A stretch of 14,112 bases of DNA from an uncultured Mollicutes bacterium (GCA_900542595.1 UQOB01000032.1:1-14112); one strand, 5' to 3'. Positions 1 through 6,591 are shown, counted from the stretch's first letter. The notes: a model not told the origin generated them from the sequence alone. Numbers and translations: made by a program.

Positions 1-592
1 CTTCAAAGTTGCTATGAATATTGACTTCATCAGGAATGCCAAAAATCGCAACCGTTCCATTATCTGGTATACCATACTTGTTTCTTAACCCAGCTATTTG
101 TTCTTCTTTTTCAATGTTAAATGGTGTGATAGTAGTTGATGTTTTATCCTCGTCCATATTGAATCTTAAACCGCTGGCTTTCCCATCTCTGAACGAATAA
201 TATTCAGCACTCTTTTCTTGATAAGCACTAACCCTCATTACGTCGGAAGCACCAAGGCCAAACATACCTCTTACACGATCAAAACTCTCTCCTTGATTGT
301 TATCTTCGCCTCTAACAGAAAATATTTTAGTTAGGGTTTCAAGGCTCATGCCTTCAGCATTATCGATGACCCGTATAGTATATTTTTCTTTATTTTTCCT
401 TTGTGGCTTGTGAAGTTCAACGCGAACGATTCTCTCCCCAGAAAAATCCTTTAACCTACTATAAGAATCTAATGAGTTTGTTATTAATTCAGCTATTTCC
501 CTATATAAATCTCCATCGAACCTTTCATTTATATTACGTCCAACTAATCTTTTTGCATCCTTAACGACAATAGTATTATCTTTATTTTCCAT
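1..592 (-). CDS. GHKL (Hsp90/MutL/MORC-type) ATPase, N-terminal 197 residues; gene continues past the left edge
   Basis: I translated this frame by hand from the ATG at 592-590; it stays open to the window edge. The visible residues form a GHKL ATP-binding fold. The N-box is AELITNSLDSY, with probable general base E35 and Mg-binding N39. The G1 box is IDNAEGM (D77, G81), the ATP-lid/G2 box is GMFGLGA (109-115), and NGTVAIFG (178-185) fits the last ATP-contact strand. Histidine kinases and gyrases differ around these boxes; the NS..D, AEGM and lid spacing fit HATPase_c_3, the MutL/MORC/Hsp90-like group. The gene is third in an operon: its ATG lies one base after the TAA of the winged-helix gene, and an AAAGGA ribosome site lies inside that gene's end. 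Iyer, Abhiman and Aravind (2008) described MORC-like GHKL ATPases in restriction-modification loci, so a DNA-defence role is my inference. The C-terminal partner domain is outside the window. Confidence 0.88.
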   Translation of the reverse strand, partial: MENKDNTIVVKDAKRLVGRNINERFDGDLYREIAELITNSLDSYSRLKDFSGERIVRVELHKPQRKNKEKYTIRVIDNAEGMSLETLTKIFSVRGEDNNQGESFDRVRGMFGLGASDVMRVSAYQEKSAEYYSFRDGKASGLRFNMDEDKTSTTITPFNIEKEEQIAGLRNKYGIPDNGTVAIFGIPDEVNIHSNFE

Positions 593-593
593 A

Positions 594-1268
594 TTATCTG
601 ATTCCTTTCTCGGTTATTTTTTTCTTTTCAGAAAACGCCTTCAGTGAAGCTTCAATTTTTGAAATTAAGTTTACACATGGTTCATCATCTATAGACTTTG
701 CGTAATCTTTAATCTTCTTACATTGGCCTAATAAGTAGTCAATTCTTGTAAACGGTATAACCTTGAACAACTTCCAGATTATTGATTCTGAATAATTAGG
801 ATTTTCTAAGTAGTCTTTATATATGGCTGAATCCACTAAATCACGATATTCCTTGCTACTTAACTTAATTTTGGTTATGTCATGATTAGCAACGATTCTA
901 CTACTAACAAAGGCTTTTCCTTCTAATCCGTCACTTACTTGTTTAGCCAAAGCAAGTCCCTGTTCAGTTAAAACATAACTAGTATTTGGCTTCCCAGTTG
1001 CTAAGTTTCTCTCACTTGGTCTTAAATGCATCAAAGTTCTATTTAAACCGGCTATATCAGGATATTCTGGATAATCACTAGAAAGCTTAAATTCCTCAGG
1101 AAAGAATTTATAACAAGCCACACAAACATTATCAAATGTGGTAGGTATATTATTGTTCGCTAAATAATAAATAGTATATACAGCCATTTTTTCTCTCGAA
1201 GAGATACCTGAATATTCCTCGAACTTAAATGGTTTTATTTGTTTTATAAATTCAGAATAATTTTCCAT
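594..1268 (-). CDS. Hypothetical protein, winged-helix-like, 224 aa, in the GHKL ATPase operon
   Basis: Unrecognised protein. The first two thirds look like a helix-rich, winged-helix DNA-binding fold: SSREKMAVYTIYYLANN resembles a first helix. The segment SYVLTEQGLALAKQV (about residues 96-110) has the form of a wing strand followed by a helix, common in wHTH proteins. The C-terminus is lysine-rich. No catalytic motif is visible. The ATG at 1268 overlaps the TAA of the upstream small gene in a TAATG junction, and its own TAA is one base from the GHKL start, so the three genes are probably translationally coupled and co-produced. A GAGAGG site lies 11 bases before the ATG. A natural guess is a DNA-binding or adaptor partner of the ATPase, but nothing in the sequence proves it. 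Confidence 0.75.
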   Translation of the reverse strand: MENYSEFIKQIKPFKFEEYSGISSREKMAVYTIYYLANNNIPTTFDNVCVACYKFFPEEFKLSSDYPEYPDIAGLNRTLMHLRPSERNLATGKPNTSYVLTEQGLALAKQVSDGLEGKAFVSSRIVANHDITKIKLSSKEYRDLVDSAIYKDYLENPNYSESIIWKLFKVIPFTRIDYLLGQCKKIKDYAKSIDDEPCVNLISKIEASLKAFSEKKKITEKGIR

Positions 1269-1486
1269 TAGAACTTAAACCTCTCTTTGCTAGATCCAAA
1301 ATCAAATTTGCTTTTTGCGTCCTCCAACGCTACTTCAATTGCCTTAAACATTTTCTCAACTTCCTCTTTTGTGTATTCATAATTATTAGTATTGCCACAA
1401 TTGGAAAGAAGTCTTATATCATCAATAACTTTATTTGTACGATTAGAAGCTATTTTTAAGAAACGATCTCGCCTTATATTTGCCAT
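1268..1486 (-). CDS. Small hypothetical protein, 72 aa, first gene of the GHKL operon
   Basis: A short charged protein starting MANIRRDRFLKIASNR and containing LSNCGNTNNYEYTKEEV, followed by an amphipathic helix. I recall this layout (RRDRF, a LxNCxNxxNYEYT centre, then a helix) from small conserved proteins of mobile elements in Firmicutes, but I know no assigned function. I chose the start at 1486 because AAGGAGG lies 7 bases upstream. A longer in-frame reading to 1534 would put codons across this ribosome site and the -10 region, so I reject it. The stop overlaps the next ATG (TAATG). A sigma-A-like promoter precedes it at 1508-1536. The conserved NCxNxxNYEYT core may be a helix-helix interface; that is a guess. 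Confidence 0.78.
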   Translation of the reverse strand: MANIRRDRFLKIASNRTNKVIDDIRLLSNCGNTNNYEYTKEEVEKMFKAIEVALEDAKSKFDFGSSKERFKF

Positions 1487-1507
1487 ATATATGCCTCCTT
1501 TTTCTAA

Positions 1508-1536
1508 ATTATATATTACAAAATCAAAAAGCACAA
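1508..1536 (-). promoter_or_regulatory. Promoter of the small protein/winged-helix/GHKL operon
   Basis: On the minus strand the -10 is a perfect TATAAT (1508-1513). Seventeen bases upstream is TTGTGC (1531-1536), which matches the -35 consensus in three of six positions. The predicted start near 1501 gives a leader of about 15 nt carrying AAGGAGG before the ATG at 1486. An imperfect palindrome sits directly upstream of the -35. Confidence 0.6.
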
Positions 1537-1543
1537 TAGTTCT

Positions 1544-1570
1544 TACACTATATTTTAAAAATGTAGTATA
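1544..1570. promoter_or_regulatory. 27-bp AT-rich imperfect palindrome upstream of the GHKL operon promoter (candidate operator)
   Basis: Eleven of the thirteen symmetric base pairs match around a central A at 1557, with outer half-sites near TACACTA and TAGTATA. It lies 7 bp upstream of the -35 and downstream of the neighbouring operon's terminator. The position suits an activator or repressor site. It has no T-tract of its own, so it is unlikely to be a terminator. No cognate regulator is proven; the XRE protein of the same island is one candidate. Confidence 0.35.
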
Positions 1571-1588
1571 TAAATTAACTATTTCTAC

Positions 1589-1618
1589 AAAAAAAGACCT
1601 GACATTTAAGACAGATCT
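1589..1618 (-). terminator. Rho-independent terminator after the zinc-ribbon gene
   Basis: On the minus strand, AGATCTGTC and GTCAGGTCT form a stem with one G-T pair and one mismatch around a TTAAAT loop. Seven T residues follow at once (A7 on the plus strand, 1589-1595). It lies 17 bases past the stop at 1635 and separates this operon from the GHKL operon. Confidence 0.8.
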
Positions 1619-1634
1619 AATAGTTAAATAATCA

Positions 1635-2219
1635 CTAAAATATTTCTCGGCCGACGCCCTTTACTTTTTCCCAAAATGCTGCTCGTTTTTCAGAATTTCT
1701 TTTATCTTCAGCGGAGATTAATTCGAAATTAGGACCTTCAGCATAGCTATTTATAGCCTTCGTTACTTCTTGAATTAATTCCTTTAACCTACATGAATGC
1801 AAATATCTTCTCCTCAACTTTATTATTTCACGAGCAAAGCTTTTTGCTGATGAGCAATTTGACATCTTTTTCAATTCTGAAAGAGCTTCTCTTAAAACAT
1901 CTAGAGAATAGACACATTTCAAACACTTAGAAAAGTCCTCTTGTGCTAATTTGCGCTCGTCAATATTCGTATATTTATTTTCATATACTGCATCATCAAC
2001 TAAATCAATCGGAACAAGATAATAGCAAATACCATCGCCTTTCCAAGGAGGCTGAAAAAAGTGCCTTTCGATAATTTTGTATTTGGTTTTGCACTCCTCA
2101 CACTCTATGTATGGTCTTCCAAATTCAACGCGATTCCAATCGTCTTCTTGCACTTCTTGAACTAGTACCCCTTTGCCACATGGGCATATTTCTTTTTTGT
2201 AACTTTTTTCCCAGCTCAT
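1635..2219 (-). CDS. Zinc-ribbon protein of unknown function, 194 aa
   Basis: Not recognised. The N-terminus has a CPC pair (C12, C14) and a CEEC pair (C40, C43), spaced like a treble-clef or zinc-ribbon site. A further C-x2-C (C99, C102, in KCLKC) could bind a second metal or pair across a dimer. The rest is helical and basic, with an RRRYLHSCRLKELIQEV segment (about 136-152). No nuclease or ATPase motif is visible. The start is well supported: AAGGAGG lies 5 bases before the ATG, and the gene ends at TAG just before a strong terminator. It follows hsdS by 107 bp in the same direction, so it could be read from the restriction-modification promoter or from a weak one in the gap. Zinc-ribbon proteins of defence loci often bind nucleic acid; that is context only. 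Confidence 0.8.
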   Translation of the reverse strand: MSWEKSYKKEICPCGKGVLVQEVQEDDWNRVEFGRPYIECEECKTKYKIIERHFFQPPWKGDGICYYLVPIDLVDDAVYENKYTNIDERKLAQEDFSKCLKCVYSLDVLREALSELKKMSNCSSAKSFAREIIKLRRRYLHSCRLKELIQEVTKAINSYAEGPNFELISAEDKRNSEKRAAFWEKVKGVGREIF

Positions 2220-2326
2220 AAGTCCTCCTTTCTTTTATAGGGTTAACTAATAGTCTTTTTTTAAAAAACAAGAACAATTGGTTGAGAGATTTGAAAATTA
2301 CACATGGTGAATTTTATTTCATTATT

Positions 2327-3703
2327 CTAATTCAAACTATAAAATAGAGTATCGATATCGTTTCTTTTTGATTCAATCTTTTTAAACAATTCTCTTTGAT
2401 ATATTAATTCCTGTTTTATTAAAGAAATGATTTTATTCTCTTTATCTTTATCAAAATTAGGTATCTTAAATTTCTTAATTTTATCAAGACCAAGTTTCAT
2501 TACAGTAGTAATTGTATACTCTTTTTGAATTTGGGCCTTAAAAATATAAGAATTGAAAAAATAATAGTAAAATTCATTGTTGATTACTTTAATTGGTTTT
2601 AACTTAACAAAATTTTCTGACAAAATGAGATTATTTGGCAATATGTTCAGTTTATCAGTATCAACAAAACCTATTTTTCCTAAAGTACCGACATTAGACA
2701 CACAAAAATCGCCAGTAACAATTCTATAACGATATAAGATGTCAAATGTATCTTTACGTAAATACGGAATATTACCTCGATCAATTCCCAAAAGACTAAC
2801 TTCATTAGGCCTTAGGTATAAATAATCTGTTTCAACATTAGAGAACGTATCGCCCTTAGGTACTCTTTTTCCTCCAGAAACAATAAATTTTTTCTCAATA
2901 GATTCCCATTCTTTTGTTTCAATTTGCTTAAAATCAAAATGTTTAAAATATGATTGGTTATGATAACTGAATCTAAGTAAATTATCGCCGCCAATTGTCT
3001 TGAGACTCGTTATAAAAAGTTTTTTATCTTTTTCCCAAACTGGGATTTTAGTAACTACAGAAAAACTGTTATCTATTATTTTTTGTATGTCTTTTCGTTG
3101 CTTTAGTAAGATATCAAACTCATCAATGTTCAACTTTAAGTCGTTTTCGACCTTTAAAAACGAATTAGGAATACGAATTTTTAAAATATCTGATGGCTTA
3201 ACTCTTCGCTGATTTTTTCCACTCTCCAAATAGCCAAGCACATCTAAAAACTTGTTAGAAGTCAATATAAAGAATATAAAATATGGGTTTATTGAAGGAT
3301 TATTAAAAATGTATTCAACAAGTTCAGAAGAGCCTAAGTACTTATTATGATTAAGATTTAAAAACATAGTGCCTAATCGAGGAGTCATCTTAGCTATTAC
3401 TAAATCGCCCTTTTCTAATATCACTTTATCTGAATTTATTGAAGCTACCTTACTAGGTGTTATTTTATTAAATCTTTTTTCAATACCATCTAATTCTATT
3501 AAAGACTCTTCTTCTTCCAAATCTCCTTTTTTAATTTTTACGCTTTGTATCGGCGAAATTACTTCTGATAAACATATTGAATTATTTACCGTTAAAGAAA
3601 ACGGATTAAATTTAAGAACTTCGCTAACATAGTGCATTCCAAAATCAACTCGAAGCTCTTGGTTTTTAGAAATCTTATTAAAGGTTGAAATAAATGTTTT
3701 CAT
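2327..3703 (-). CDS. hsdS: Type I-like restriction-modification specificity subunit HsdS, 458 aa
   Basis: DNA-recognition subunit that directs the methylase/nuclease to its target. It shows the two-fold HsdS plan. Target-recognition domain 1 ends in GKNQRRVKPSDILKIRIPN and is followed by helix LKQRKDIQKIIDNSF. Domain 2 ends in TTVMKLGLDKIKKFKIPNF, followed by a helix built around YQRELFKKIESKRNDI. These repeats (domain, short loop ending in IP, long spacer helix) are typical, and the length is normal. I place the start at the ATG at 3703, which overlaps the methylase TAA as TAATG. An in-frame GTG at 3715 would add four residues but lacks support. Domain 1 has no close repeat of domain 2, so the target should be bipartite and asymmetric. 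I saw no inverted repeats or second hsdS copy that would allow domain shuffling. The gene is among the most AT-rich here. Confidence 0.93.
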   Translation of the reverse strand: MKTFISTFNKISKNQELRVDFGMHYVSEVLKFNPFSLTVNNSICLSEVISPIQSVKIKKGDLEEEESLIELDGIEKRFNKITPSKVASINSDKVILEKGDLVIAKMTPRLGTMFLNLNHNKYLGSSELVEYIFNNPSINPYFIFFILTSNKFLDVLGYLESGKNQRRVKPSDILKIRIPNSFLKVENDLKLNIDEFDILLKQRKDIQKIIDNSFSVVTKIPVWEKDKKLFITSLKTIGGDNLLRFSYHNQSYFKHFDFKQIETKEWESIEKKFIVSGGKRVPKGDTFSNVETDYLYLRPNEVSLLGIDRGNIPYLRKDTFDILYRYRIVTGDFCVSNVGTLGKIGFVDTDKLNILPNNLILSENFVKLKPIKVINNEFYYYFFNSYIFKAQIQKEYTITTVMKLGLDKIKKFKIPNFDKDKENKIISLIKQELIYQRELFKKIESKRNDIDTLFYSLN

Positions 3704-5463
3704 TAATAATCCCACTCCACATTTCTTAAGAAATCTAGAATAGTATCTTCTACTCCATCATCAACTAAAATCTCATTTTTATCGTTGGTTCTATATAGAT
3801 CATTAGGTGTTTCTTTTATTCCCCTACTAGTCCTTTTATACCCTATTTGTTCGGCTTCGGCCATATATATATCATAATTAAGGGTCTTGGAAATTCTAGA
3901 GAAAACCCAACCTATATTAGCATTTCCATACTCTTCGACCGAATCAGAATCGGGTTTGGTTAAGCTTTCTAGTATGTCTCGATATTTTTTAGCTAATAAA
4001 GAAGCATCAAGAGATTCATCACCTTTTTCTAGATAATCTCCTAAAAAATCAATAATTATTCGCTGAAAATCATTGTTATTAAGTCCAGCTAAGCTACTGT
4101 ACCTATTACTTCTTCCGTCTAATAATATTGAAATGATATTTTTTATTTTAGTTTGTTCTGACGTCCAATTTGAAACTAAACTTTTCCAAATTTTATCATA
4201 TCTTTTAACTTCTTCTTCGGTTTTTTTCTGAGCAAATAATATACTTGTTTTAGTTGCTGTGTAAGGTTTAAAGGTTAAATCCGGTAAAGAGACAACGGCT
4301 TTTATTTTGAAATACTTATACAAAAATAAACGAATATATCTATTATCACTCGTGTCGAAAATGCTTTCTGGAAGAATGACGGCCAATCTACCGTTTGGCT
4401 TTAAAAGTTGATAGTGTCTTTCTATAAATAAATTTTCAGAACATTCCTTTTCGCTAAAAATATAATTATCACTTAATTGTCGTTGAGTTTCATTATCTAA
4501 TTTAACTGAAAATGGTGGATTAGTTAGTATTAAATCAAAATGCTCATTGACTTTTTTGTCATAAATAGACGAGTCTCTTTCTTTATCCAACTCATTTACT
4601 CCACCGTTTTTTAAATACATATGAAAAGGTAACAAACCATCACCTTTTTGTCCGCCTACAAACACGTTAGCAGAGCCGTCACCATGCAATATCATATTTA
4701 CTTTAATAGAAGTACCTAAATTGAAATTCAATTCACAACCATAAACATATATTTGAGCCCATGAATTTTCTCTATTTTGACTTGGGAACCATTCAATCAT
4801 TTTATTTTGAACCGCACGTTTTGAACTGACCTTATCTTTAAAACGATGATTAATATTTTCGGTAATAAATTTCATATATTCGATGAGGAATGTACCACTG
4901 CCGGCAGAGCTATCAATTAAATAAGGTATCTCTTGTTTTGTATTGATCTTATTAATAGCCAATTTATCAGCTTGGATTCCCCAAAGCATAAACTTAACTA
5001 TGTTTATAGGTGTGAAAAACTGACCTTTTGATTGCTTAAAACCTACTCGTACAATTGACTCGAAAAAATCGCCGAGAATATCCTTTCCAGATACACTATT
5101 TTTGCCATCAACAAATGAATATCTTTCTAATTGCTGAACAGTATATCTAAGTTTGTTTAATGAAAATTTATTCGTATCAATTACATATGATTTATTGATA
5201 ACGTCCCTATCAGTAATATTAAGACGATCGCTAAGTGCTTTCCTATAAATAGCGTTTATTCTATTAAAAAGCACATCATTTTCTTCATATGTTTCTATTC
5301 CGTTTTGGTCATAAACAAGACATTGAAACCCATATTCTTGTCCGTCCTCCGTAATATCCTCATCTTCAATTTTAGCTAAAATCAAATTAGTTAATGATGC
5401 AAAAATTTCATTATCATCTGTTGATCCGCCACCCCATAAAACATTATGCAGATCGTCTTGCAA
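3703..5463 (-). CDS. hsdM: Methyltransferase part of the fusion: N6-adenine DNA methylase (HsdM-like), open frame of 586 codons
   Basis: This is the part of the broken fusion that can be read as it stands. It contains the HsdM helical domain, the SAM-binding motif DSSAGSG (residues 184-190 of this frame), GCELN (242-246) and the catalytic NPPF (315-318) that flips and methylates adenine. Its first possible start is TTG at 5463, with no ribosome site. The frame clearly runs on upstream as KDLETNFSQQILNKL, so TTG is not a natural start. The predicted product adds N6-methyladenine at the site chosen by HsdS. Without the upstream nuclease segment it would only modify. Confidence 0.85.
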   Translation of the reverse strand: MQDDLHNVLWGGGSTDDNEIFASLTNLILAKIEDEDITEDGQEYGFQCLVYDQNGIETYEENDVLFNRINAIYRKALSDRLNITDRDVINKSYVIDTNKFSLNKLRYTVQQLERYSFVDGKNSVSGKDILGDFFESIVRVGFKQSKGQFFTPINIVKFMLWGIQADKLAINKINTKQEIPYLIDSSAGSGTFLIEYMKFITENINHRFKDKVSSKRAVQNKMIEWFPSQNRENSWAQIYVYGCELNFNLGTSIKVNMILHGDGSANVFVGGQKGDGLLPFHMYLKNGGVNELDKERDSSIYDKKVNEHFDLILTNPPFSVKLDNETQRQLSDNYIFSEKECSENLFIERHYQLLKPNGRLAVILPESIFDTSDNRYIRLFLYKYFKIKAVVSLPDLTFKPYTATKTSILFAQKKTEEEVKRYDKIWKSLVSNWTSEQTKIKNIISILLDGRSNRYSSLAGLNNNDFQRIIIDFLGDYLEKGDESLDASLLAKKYRDILESLTKPDSDSVEEYGNANIGWVFSRISKTLNYDIYMAEAEQIGYKRTSRGIKETPNDLYRTNDKNEILVDDGVEDTILDFLRNVEWDY

Positions 5464-5527
5464 TTTATTTAATATCTGTTGAGAAAAATTAGTCTCAAGA
5501 TCTTTTGAAGATTTTTTATATACGGCG

Positions 5528-5534
5528 TTTTTTT
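5528..5534 (-). other. A7 tract at the second frame break of the fusion gene
   Basis: On the minus strand the sequence reads TCT AAA AAA ACG in the nuclease frame. One extra A gives TCT AAA AAA AAC GCC GTA and joins ANYGISKK to NAVYKKSSKDLETN in the methylase frame. The zero-frame codons do not form a canonical X-XXY-YYZ heptamer here. Polymerase slippage, mutation or a miscounted run therefore explains it better than ribosomal tandem slippage. Confidence 0.75.
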
Positions 5535-6095
5535 AGAAATTCCATAATTAGCCGGCAACTCATCTGTAGAATTTCTCTCATCTTTCCAATCGGCAAAATT
5601 TGCATATTTTTTGTTATCAATAATGATACATTCGTCTTTAATTTGATCCCCTATTATGTCAAGTGTATACCAAACCAAGTACTTAACATCCATTGGTGGA
5701 TTGTCATAATGAGCCATTCCAGCAACTTTAAATAATTGTTCTTCAATGTATTTATCCGTATTTAAAGAATGATAATCATGAGGGGATTTCAATTCCACAA
5801 ACAAAAAGCATTCATTATCATTGTGGTGAACAATAACATCTATTCTTGATTTAACCGCTTGAATGGCAGGTCTTCCAGAAGAAAATTCTCTTTCAACTTC
5901 TATAGAATTTAACGAATATCCAAGTTCATTAACTAAACGAGTTAAAAAATATGCTCTGACTATTTCTTCATCCCCTCTAATGACTGAAATAGTATCTGCA
6001 TTTTTGATTAAACTACTATACTTAATTTGTTTGTTTTTATAGTCAAAAATCTCAACAGCTTTGATTGGTCTTGAATCAATATATTCTTTAATAAG

Positions 6096-6102
6096 TTTTT
6101 TT
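6096..6102 (-). other. A7 tract at the first frame break; zero-frame A-AAA-AAC heptamer
   Basis: On the minus strand codons 8-11 of the fusion are GAA CAA AAA AAC. The last A of CAA with AAA AAC forms A-AAA-AAC, a known -1 slippery heptamer in the correct phase. A -1 slip gives KN then LIKEYIDSRPIKAVEIF, the nuclease frame. Without it the reading ends at TAA after about 39 codons. I see no obvious downstream hairpin and only weak purine-rich sequence upstream. Confidence 0.75.
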
Positions 6103-6144
6103 GTTCTTCAGTAAAATAAGTGTCCATGATTCTCTTCACCTCAT

Positions 6145-6339
6145 TTAATCATCTAATTTCATGCCAATCTCATTGAAGAGAGCGACAAGTTTCTTTTTGG
6201 TTTCCATGTTTGGTTCGAACTTACCTCTTTCCCATCTGGAGATGGAAACAAAAGTAACACCTAATATTTTAGCAAGTTCCTCTTGCGTTAAGAATTTTCT
6301 CTCTCGATACTCTCTGATCTTTTTAGCGTAATCAAACAT
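6145..6339 (-). CDS. Small XRE-family helix-turn-helix regulator, 64 aa (C-protein-like)
   Basis: A single HTH_3/XRE domain and nothing else: KKIREYRERKFLTQEELAKI leads into LGVTFVSISRWERGKFEPN, with the classic LTQEELA, VS.S.SRWE-type recognition helix and a GKFEPN turn. It likely binds as a dimer to operators in front of its own operon. A GAGGTG site lies 5 bases before the ATG at 6339. It ends 17 bases before the fusion gene, whose own ribosome site lies in that gap, so they form one operon. Size and place match controller proteins of restriction-modification systems, which delay nuclease production until methylation is complete. That role is inferred from position. Paired CGATA motifs upstream are candidate operators. 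Confidence 0.9.
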   Translation of the reverse strand: MFDYAKKIREYRERKFLTQEELAKILGVTFVSISRWERGKFEPNMETKKKLVALFNEIGMKLDD

Positions 6340-6366
6340 ATGGTCACCTCATTATCACTGAACACT

Positions 6367-6397
6367 ATTTTAACACAAAGTCGATAAAATTACGATA
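6367..6397 (-). promoter_or_regulatory. Probable extended -10 promoter and paired CGATA motifs before the XRE gene
   Basis: On the minus strand TGTTAAAAT (6367-6375) is an extended -10 (TG-N-TAAAAT) with only a weak -35 (TCGTAA, 17-bp spacing). The predicted start near 6360 gives a leader of about 20 nt. CGATA on the plus strand occurs at 6382-6386 and again at 6393-6397, exactly 11 bp apart, that is one helical turn, within the spacer and -35. This suits a dimeric HTH repressor acting on its own promoter. Confidence 0.4.
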
Positions 6398-6438
6398 GAA
6401 ATCCTTAACTTTGGTGAGCTTTTTACTCAAGAAAGGAC

Positions 6439-6495
6439 AAAAAGTTTTTTGTGCTATAAAAAGTTTATTGTGATATAAAAAGTTTATTGTGCAAA
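6439..6495. repeat. Three tandem 19-bp repeats
   Basis: Three contiguous copies of aaaaagtttattgtg plus a 4-base tail: 6439-6457 (one T for A change, tail ctat), 6458-6476 (tail atat) and 6477-6495 (tail caaa). There are no spacers. They sit about 100-155 bp upstream of the XRE start, beyond the promoter. They could bind a recombinase, a replication protein or a regulator, or be simple slippage repeats. Confidence 0.8.
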
Positions 6496-6591
6496 ATCGA
6501 GACTTGTATCGTCTTTAAATTGAGATAAGCAAATTCTACATCTATGCTCAATTTATGTTAAATAACTGCTAAATTTTTCTAATTTTGGTTC

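Larger units (their letters stand above)
5469..6107 (-). pseudogene. Nuclease-domain segment of the fusion (HSDR_N, PD-(D/E)xK) lying between the two frame breaks
   Basis: This open frame runs from a TGA at 6108-6110 to the TAA at 5469 and has no credible start or ribosome site of its own. It encodes LIKEYIDSRPIKAVEIFDY, then the nuclease core: EVERE, GRPAIQAVKSRIDVIV, and FLFVELKSPHDYHS. The D-x14-E-x-K spacing fits the HsdR N-terminal nuclease family, which cuts DNA in type I enzymes. The last 17 codons before the TAA are out-of-frame reading after the second A7 tract and do not belong to the protein. Confidence 0.75.
3703..6127 (-). pseudogene. hsdM: HsdR_N-type nuclease/HsdM methyltransferase fusion with two one-base frame breaks (808 aa if restored)
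   Basis: One gene lies in three frames. The true start is the ATG at 6127 (MDTYFTEEQK), with GAGGTG nine bases upstream and the XRE stop 17 bases away. Frame is lost at A7 (6096-6102 on the plus strand, as T7), regained for a nuclease-domain segment, and lost again at A7 (5528-5534). One added A in each tract gives exactly 809 codons with a continuous domain plan. In restored numbering, a PD-(D/E)xK nuclease of HSDR_N type shows RIDVIV (D97) and FLFVELK (E112, K114). HsdM features follow: GQFFTP at 369-374, SAM motif DSSAGSG near 406-412, and NPPF at 537-540. The fusion plus a separate HsdS, with no hsdR, resembles BcgI-like enzymes. The breaks may be real inactivation, phase variation, slippage decoding or homopolymer miscounts. 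Domains are otherwise undamaged. Confidence 0.82.

Noticed and set aside
3369..3632. Plus-strand open frames inside hsdS, the methylase and the ABC gene (also 11268-11552, 12007-12243)
   Set aside because: They are antisense shadows of well-supported genes, with no ribosome sites or family features.
5463..5804. Nuclease segment and methylase as two separate genes of an operon
   Set aside because: The starts would be TTG codons without ribosome sites, and both frames continue into each other's expected domain sequence across the A7 tract.
6439..6495. CRISPR array
   Set aside because: The 19-bp repeats are contiguous without spacers, only three copies, and no cas gene is near.
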